Assembly (NCBI GenBank): GCA_026315105.1
Contig: CM048746.1
Location: 352,812,548 to 352,876,547, forward strand
Length of the DNA stretch: 64,000 bases
Source: Locusta migratoria
Lineage: Eukaryota; Arthropoda; Insecta; Orthoptera; Acrididae
Direction: 5' to 3'
Shown: positions 56,934-64,000 of the stretch, piece after piece
Numbering within the stretch: the stretch's first letter is position 1
How the letters are laid out: every line of letters starts with the position of its first letter
The notes under the pieces: model-generated
Databases searched by the model: none
What the model saw: the letters and a program-made list of their open reading frames with translations, nothing else
What the model was told of the DNA's origin: nothing
Program-made: the position numbers and the translations under genes

Positions 56934-57540
56934 GGAACCCTGTGTTTAATTTTAGCGTAACATCATGGGATTAAAAAGGCGTTTTCAAATATTTGTATTT
57001 CGTAATCTTTAGGCGGATAGTTTTTGAGACACAGATATGTTCACATATCGTATTCGTCCTTCGAAGCGGCATTATCCAATGAGTCCTTTCCTGTTGTGTA
57101 GACTACACGGTAAACGTCGCGCCGCAGTAGCCGAGCGGTCTGCGGCACGCCAGGCACGGTCTGCACGGCCGCTGCAGTCGGGGGCTCGAATCCCCCCCTC
57201 GGGCATGGATGTTTGTGTTGTCCTTAGCGTAAGTTAGTTTAAGTTACTGAAGTAATTAGTGTGTAAGTCTAGCGACTGATAACCACGCAATTTGGTCGCA
57301 TAAGACCTCACACACATTTGAATATTTGGTAAAGGTCGCGAGTCCATCCTTACACAAACAACGTCGCTTCGATGGACGAATACGATAAGGTAACATATAT
57401 GTCTTAAAAAGTATAAGGCTAAATATTATGATATACACTTCTTAAAAACCCGTCCTTTCAAGTCAGAAATGTTACGCTAAAGTTTGAAGTAGGGTTCCTG
57501 TAAGAAATACTGAAGATGGCCTCATATCTACGTAATAAAA
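56870..57540. repeat. Inverted repeat inside the composite element
   Basis: Arms at about 56870-57075 and 57360-57540: gatatgaggccatctt, ttttagcgtaac and atcgtattcgtcc(t/a)tcgaagcg each have inverted partners. The spacer contains a SINE. A T run (about 56901-56930) lies in the left arm. Confidence 0.82.
57121..57327 (+). mobile_element. SINE in the loop of an inverted repeat
   Basis: Head gccgcagtagccgagcggtc with box B variant ggctcgaatcc; A-like head and B-like body (gtgttgtccttagcg). Target duplication ggtaaacgtcgc (57109-57120) and ggtaaaggtcgc (57328-57339). Confidence 0.93.
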
Positions 57541-57974
57541 AAAAGCACAAACAAGAAATGTCATTTATTCAAGGAGCCCCTGTCGCTGCAATTCATTGTC
57601 CATGATGCATCTTTGTATCCATTACGGTTAGGGCGACACAAGGGGTGTTTGACTTAGCTACCTCACCCTGTATATATATTACCCAATTCGACGACCAGAA
57701 GTACAACGTAACTGGACGTTATAGCATCAGTAATTTTTCATTCGAAACCTCTGCTGCTATTTTATGCACAAATATTGGTGAAGCACGCCATCGCCCAACA
57801 ATAATTTTTTTCCAGTGTTATTTGGAAATGATAACAAAAATTCGGAAAAGAATGTATCTCCATGTTTTTCCATCGCCTTTTGCCACTTTGTCAACATAAT
57901 CCTGGTCCCCTCTCTTCTCCCCCAGCCTCTTACTGCGTAAGTCTCGTAAATCACATGCCGGCAGATAAGAAAGT

Positions 57975-59035
57975 TTTTATGACGTTATATCTCCTGAACT
58001 ATGTGTCGTAGGTAGTTTTAACGTCACAGCGATTGTTGCCTGATAGTAACCAATATGTGTACCAAGTTTAGTTGATATCGGTCCATTATTTTAAGAAGAG
58101 ATGTGGAAATAAAGCGTATTATGTAGCAGTTGTTCGAAAATTTCAATGTGTATGTTATATCTCCTGAAATATTTGCCGTACTACGATGTAAATTCGACGG
58201 TACATTTAGTGGTTTTGGTGCGTAATGGCTTCCAAAATATGTCGTGAATGGTGTCAGTAGTAAAGACGTAATAAATCGAAACCTCATTCGTGATGACGCG
58301 GTTTTTCATGACCTAATTGTTTATGGCTTCATATCGCATGAAGGATATTTAGAAGTGATATAGTATCGAAGGAACATTCACTGGTATGTATGTTTGCTGC
58401 CTGTGAATTGTCTCGCGAATACTGTTTACAGTGTAAATGTAATAACTTGTAACGTCAAGCAAATGCCATGGATATACATCATGAAAATCTAAGAAGTAAA
58501 AAGGTGTTAACCTTTTTTTCTTTTATCATTTTGTTGGGGTTGTCAGAGAGAAAAAATGTCATAAAGATTTGAAATTATGCTCACAGTTTATTGCATGTCG
58601 CTAAGTGCTCTCATTGTAAAACTGTTGACGAATAAAATCATGCTATCAGGTGACACAGGATTGGGCAGTTTATGACGTGATGTCGGATGAACTATGTATC
58701 GTATATGGTTTTTGCAACCGTAGCAAATGATTGCTGACCTTAAAGAATATTTGTACCAAATTTGGTTAAAATCGGTCCATTACTTTAGGAGCAGATGTAG
58801 AATATTATTGTATGATGCGGTCGTTTTTTTCACTACTGTCATAGTGTATGACGTCATGTGTCGTAGGTTGTTCTTACCCAGAAAGTCTTTTTGCCTGATA
58901 GTAGGGAACATATGTACCAAGTTTGGTTGGAATCAGTCCTGTGTTTTATGAGGAGATGTGGAACATACATACATACAAACATAATCACATACAAACATAA
59001 TGCCTATTTTATAAGATGTATACGTATATAGATTA
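57975..59035. repeat. Degenerate tandem repeat region
   Basis: Units of about 160-190 bp recur with anchors (t/g)acgttatatctcctgaa, ctatgt(g/a)tcgta and tgtaccaa(g/a)tt(t/g)agtt...atcggtccat (near 58056, 58750, 58913). The region ends in a (CATA)n-like stretch (58968-59002) and ttataagatgtatacgtata. Non-coding; probably the interior and end of a non-autonomous element. Confidence 0.65.
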
Positions 59036-59209
59036 AAGGAACGTTCAAGCAATTACAAAGGTATATTTGTAAATAACTGAATGAGAGGCCATGAATCCAC
59101 ATTATCTGTTATTTGGAGTCGTGGAGACCCGAACTAACGGTTTCTCAACGGTAAAAGTTTCATCTTCACGTGTTTTACTGTACAAAACAGCAATTTTTCA
59201 ATAAACCGC

Positions 59210-59733
59210 AAACATTATACGTACAATGTAGCAAAATTGCAAACAGTTTATGCGTAAGAAAATTAAATGGAACAAGTAGGCTAGCTGTTCGGAAATTATC
59301 TTCGGTATTACTACATTGTTTTTAGATGTAACTTATAGGAGAGCTAACGGGGTTTATTGGACAGGTCTAGCCACTTGCTTTTTCCCCAGCTCATCAGACA
59401 TTCAGTGGCTTGACTGTCCGGTTTGTGCCATATAGGTAAAATCATTTCAATTACGTCGCTTTAACCGACAAACCAGCCAAATCACACATCAAAGAGATAG
59501 GCGTGCTTTTTAATAATTTTACCTGTGTGACACCAAAAGGACAGTCAAGCAATTTAATTGACGAGCTGGGGGAAAAAGCAACCGGTACCTGGGCGATCAT
59601 CCTCATTAGCCAACCTAAAAGTTATAGGTAAAAACACTACGTATCGAAGATAAATCCGCAATAGCTAGTTTACTGGCTCCGTTTAATTTTCTGACTCGTA
59701 AACTGTTTGCAATTTCGCTACATTACACGTATT
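59210..59733. mobile_element. Foldback element, 524 bp
   Basis: Arms 59210-59451 and 59506-59733 pair through caatgtagcaaaattgcaaa, cagtttatgcgt, agaaaattaaatgg, ttgctttttccccagctc, gcttgactgtcc and aggtaaaat. Diverged, with small indels. Confidence 0.9.
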
Positions 59734-59949
59734 TATTTATTTTACATTTTAATAAAACATTGATGTTTTTGTATAGTAACGACCTTTCATCTAGTTACTT
59801 CCAATTTTAGAATTGAAGTTATTTTATCATCTACTATACTGTATAACAACTGTATGAAAGTTCATTTAATAATTTATAAATGCTTTAGCTGTGCGTACCC
59901 TTCATAAAGAAAATAAATAAAATAAAATAAAATAAACTGTTGTTTTTAT

Positions 59950-60176
59950 TCTCCACTCCGAGGATTGAAGCGGGATGTTTGAGATCTGGCCCATGAAGAG
60001 TCGCAGTTCTATTCAGACAATATCAGACATCTGATATTGGGGAAAAGGGGAATCCCAATTGGGAATAAGTGGGAGGGGTTTAGCTGTTCCAACAAGCGTC
60101 TTACAACCAAGGAACATTGCCCCAGACTAAAGATAGAATGTCAAGCGAGTGCGAGTGCACTCACGACGAACAAAAA
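59950..60176 (-). repeat. Dispersed repeat, copy 2 of an inverted pair
   Basis: Inverted relative of 54490-54778 (ctccactccgagg, cccaattgggaataagtggg, ttacaaccaaggaa, gagtgcactcacgacg). About 70 bp of copy 1 are missing. A 115-codon frame (60037-60384) begins in it and is probably chance. Confidence 0.75.
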
Positions 60177-60179
60177 TTG

Positions 60180-60701
60180 GACGCCTGAGTTACTCTCGGA
60201 AACTCGCAGAGATCAGCTCGACGAAATGACAATGGACAAGCTCCCTAGAGGACCCGCACGCAGGGCAAGGTATCCTCTGATACTAAAAGTTCTGCTATTA
60301 TATGAACACTTCAATATACATACTGCAGGAGAGAAATTTGAAAGTGTTAAACTATCCTCCATTTTGGAAATCATGCAAAATTAAACTCTAACCTTTTTCA
60401 GACACACGAATTATATTGCCCTAGTTATCTTACTGGAGGGCGACTCTTTGCGTTAGATGAAAACAAAGATGATTAAGTTTAAAGTCTCGTCCTATGGAAC
60501 ATGGTACAAGTAGGTGTCTTCGATGCGGATGCGACACTGCCTTTCTTTTCTAAGGTGTGAGGTACAAAAGCAGCTGTATTTGAGCTAACCCGATTGCATT
60601 GTTCTGCTCTAGCCATACAGTATAGGAGCACATCTTACCGTTCACTTTTGATTTTGGTTAAACCTGCAGCTCTTGCAAGTTAGGGGATTATCCCGTACCC
60701 A

Positions 60702-60737
<36 letters not shown>

Positions 60738-61960
60738 CACACTTACTAAAACCAAGGACGCATGTGCAGTGTTTACTGCTGTTACACCTTGCTGAAAATA
60801 TCCGACAGGTCGCGAAATTTAATGATATGTATGGCATTAACATGATGTTGTCATGAAATGGTACATGTACTTAAAATGACTCAGTTATTTTTGTCAGCAA
60901 GTAATTAAACAATACGGGAAGATGCAGATTTTACATCTGTTGCACTCCAGCACATAATAAACCATGTCGTGTGAACACGACGAAGGTTTTACAATTCCAT
61001 CTATCCATATTCCGGAGGATCCATTAAAATTAATTATTTTAAATTTCTCGTCTTATCCGGACTACGATTATCACACCGCTTTTCATATATAAAGTATCTT
61101 CTGCGGTTCTGCAAATGTAGATACGCCGGTTTGTAGATATTTTTTGGGCACATTTAGATTGGAAAACATTTAACTTTCCTTGCACATTATGCTTTTCTTA
61201 AAAAGATTGTTTATGGTTTATTTTCCGTGTTAATTTTTCCTCTTTAAATACCGCTTTGTTATTGATTAAAAATATAGGTTTATTTTATACCTGACAAATT
61301 TTTCCTATTTTCACCTCCTTTTTTCTTTAATTTGTGCTTTCACTTCATTTTTTGTCTTAGTGGTCTAAAGTTTGCATATCACCTTATGTTTTACTAGTGA
61401 AATCAAATTCCATTTGTTTTTCAGTTCAATAAAGTGACACAGTTTTATTTACGTCTTTTTTAATGCTTATTCTTTTGTTTGTGATTGTTGCGAATTTTGG
61501 GGTTGTTTGGGGGGTTGTGTCATGGATAGGGTTTGGGTGTGAGTTGTGGTTTTATTTCTATCGGAGATGTGTTTTAGTTACTGTCAGGGTAACAATGTGA
61601 TGATATTTTCACGTGTACTGTTGTGTTAGGTAGTTAATAATCTCGACAAATGTTTCGTTTGTTCGGTTGGTTTGGTCATATAAAAGAGAATTCATTTCTG
61701 TATGTGGCAATTTTTTTGAAGGGTCAAAAGTTATTTGTTAGTGTTCCATATAATTGCCATGTGTATGTCTCTAGTGGTTATGGTATGTGCGTTTCGGTGT
61801 GGGTGTTCTGCAAATACTGAATGACATGTTTTATACTAAGAAGAAAGGTACATGTATTTCATATTTGGTGTGAAATGTTCTTTTGGATTAAGCTAAGTAT
61901 CTAGCATCACGTGATTATGTTACACTTTGGTTCCCATATTCCTTATTTCAAGTGTGCCAC

Positions 61961-62021
<61 letters not shown>

Positions 62022-64000
62022 CCTTACCAGATATATAAATACGTAAGTTCTACATGCTTGAATAACACTGACTACATAAAAATACTTATGTATCAACGCA
62101 CTTTCTTAGGCTACTCGAGAAATTATCTTCAGATTGCATCTCCTGAGATATAAGAGTTGCATTTTACACACATTGCATTTTACACACATTGCATTTTACA
62201 CACATTTTGAGGAAGACTGTTATTCCTCCTCTAAATATACACACACACAAGAAAATAGTTGCAATATTACGAACGAGAATAAAATGTGTAAAGATTCAGC
62301 TCCAGGCAGGAACACCCGAAACTTGGTAATAATGAAATCTCCTCTTCTTCTGGCCCCATAAGCTCCCAATCATTATCTACTATATCACGGAATAAGCTAA
62401 TTAAATCCTAACGCTGATACCCTTGTTGCGATTACCCTAAAGGTAATAAAGGCCAACAGTCAGTCCCAACTGACTATTAAATAGCCCTCACAATAACTAC
62501 CAACTGATGTGCTTCACATGTTAATTCATAAATAGATTATGGCAAAATTTGTTTCGTATGATAGTCTCAAACAGATCGGCTCACTCGATGAGGAACAGGT
62601 TTGGACAATGAGTGTTAGGTAATAAAAATAAGATATTTTGTGAACATCTAACTCAAATAGAATAATCGCATTAGAGATGTATAATATATGTAAAGAAACA
62701 TAGTATAGCAGCGTTATGTAAATGTATAACACGTGTTTTCATGCGGTTAGCTTTGTATGAGAATGAAATAAGCAAGGATCAGTAGCTAACATACAGAAAA
62801 CATAACACTCCAAGTATTCAATTAATAAATCTTGGCAAATAATAACGAAAGGAAGCTGAAAAATTAAGTTTATGCCACAGACGATGTGGAAAATTAAGAA
62901 AGATTTCCAAAAACTAATTATACAGCGTCAAATTAAGTTTGAAAAATCAAAATTGTCTCATACACGATGATATACTTCGTTCTGGAGTGTATAAAATTAG
63001 TGCTAGTGCTTGTTCCCATTACCGCAGGGATCGAACAGAGAGATTTCTTTGAAGCATGATTTAGGGAATATTCCTATTCCCTTAATGAAACAACTCTCAT
63101 CTGTGCATCTTACGATTTCAGTCATGATAACAGCAAAATATGGAAGTACTGTACACTGAAACGGAAGAGAAGTTGGCTGTTATGCGTGTGGATACTCAAA
63201 TTGTATTGTAAAAAATAATTCTCCCGAGTGAAATAGAATAGTTAAACATTTAAGTGTACTAGAAATTAATGACAAGCATTACTATATTTTTGGAAAATTC
63301 TAGATTATTAAGCAACTTCCATATAGAGTGCCCTCATATTAAGCCATCCAGAAGTTAGGAAACGAGGTAAAAGCAGCCCACCCACACCGAAAAGGAAGAC
63401 AAGTTAGACACCGTCTTTGAAAGTTCGTATTATGTTCAGATTGAAGTTTTAAAATAACATACTACAAGAAAATAGCAATGGAATGAAGTTTAATGCGAAT
63501 CGGAGAATGCGTGGTATACTCAGAATCATTCAACACATCACATCGGACAGCACGTCATTAGTGGCCTAATTAGAAACCACTGTGGCATTGGTGTTTGACA
63601 GCCCGTCATTCCATCTATAATTACAAACGACTATATCAGCTGCAACGCTACGGTTATTGCTCTGTTTAGTGCTCGTTTATGTTTTGGCTGTGACTGATAA
63701 CACAGTAGAAAATGTCCATATTATTTCATAAACTCGCGAACCAGACTCAAATTTGACCATATTAAACCTTATTGATTGAAACCAATTCCTTTTCGAAGTG
63801 CGAGGAATACATATCAGTTAAAAGAGTAAATGTGTAACTAATTACAGGGATTTCTGGTAATTTATTTCTGATCAGACTCGAAAAAATTTATACCATTAAT
63901 GACTCAGTAATATACTTGACAACTTGTAATTACGCAAAGCAAATAAAGTTGCTGAAGTAATAAATACTGTGATACTCGTTTAGTATTTATAGAACTTGTG
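60180..64000. other. AT-rich sequence, no gene recognised
   Basis: Contains T runs at 60704-60732 (29) and 61963-62013 (51), a G-rich stretch at 61499-61538 and a short tandem repeat at 62158-62208. Open frames are short and without recognisable domains. Confidence 0.5.
62158..62208. repeat. Three-copy 16-bp tandem repeat
   Basis: The unit gcattttacacacatt occurs three times head to tail with almost no divergence, suggesting recent slippage. Confidence 0.93.

Larger units (their letters stand above)
55865..57670. mobile_element. Composite TA-flanked element with a foldback and two SINEs
   Basis: Terminal inverted repeats of 21 bp, cagggtgaggcagctaagtc at 55865 and gacttagctacctcaccctg to 57670, with one mismatch, each next to TA (55863-55864, 57671-57672). 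This is a mariner/Tc1-type end. A SINE begins 2 bp after the left terminal repeat, and an inner foldback (56870-57540) surrounds a second SINE. No transposase relic is recognisable. Confidence 0.8.

Noticed and set aside
750..57327. Intact tRNA genes at the many ggttcgaatcc boxes
   Set aside because: Heads are followed by a constant SINE body and tail, have target duplications, and lack a paired acceptor stem with a normal 3' end.
60037..60384. 115-codon plus-strand frame
   Set aside because: It starts inside the inverted dispersed repeat and continues into unassigned sequence, with no domain. Its first part is open only by chance in the repeat.
1..64000. CRISPR array, operon, prophage or other prokaryotic system
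   Set aside because: No regularly spaced identical repeats, no dense same-strand genes and no ribosome binding sites; the repeat content is that of an insect.

Overview
The window looks like intergenic DNA from a large, repeat-rich insect genome, most likely a polyneopteran such as an orthopteran. That is inferred from the repeats: over twenty copies of tRNA-headed SINEs with one shared tail, mariner and Tc1 relics in TA sites, Jockey/CR1-like LINE fragments, a Helitron-like element and long foldback elements. The species cannot be read from the sequence. No bacterial features (operons, Shine-Dalgarno sites, CRISPR) are present. I recognise no intact host gene. Nearly every open frame that can be explained is transposase, reverse transcriptase, or a chance frame over repeats.

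Layout. 0-7 kb: SINEs, a mariner deletion derivative whose catalytic-core frame is still open (3674-4599), a second mariner-like derivative (5806-6453) and a foldback (6705-7056). 7-12 kb: a two-copy tandem repeat, a Helitron-like element (8169-9052), a CpG-rich block with a TATA box (9.28-9.88 kb) and a minus-strand LINE relic split by a SINE. 12-20 kb: SINEs in AT-rich DNA plus two more relics of that LINE family. 21.4-22.4 kb: a second copy of the first mariner, in the other orientation. 24.6-26.9 kb: a possible solo LTR, an unassigned open frame and a Tc1-like relic. 28-38 kb: SINEs, a 1.2-kb foldback carrying a SINE (34181-35380), and one frame (33664-33912, minus) that could be a host 3'-terminal exon. 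40.9-43.5 kb: a Tc1-like element split by a mariner that is itself split by a SINE. 43.9-50.6 kb: a degenerate tandem array of about 175-bp units split by a 5.3-kb LINE and by a small inverted fragment of the same LINE. 51.8-60.2 kb: four long palindromes, a CpG-rich block with an X-box and a CRE, and an inverted repeat pair. 60.2-64 kb: AT-rich, nearly empty.

The genes do not form a pathway. The coherent story is insertion history: SINEs with 8-15 bp target duplications landed in older DNA transposons, LINEs and foldbacks, which gives a relative order of events. I found no convincing new biological system. The most unusual signals are the palindrome cluster at 51.8-59.7 kb, the LINE-split tandem array, and the CpG-rich block at 55.2-55.45 kb.
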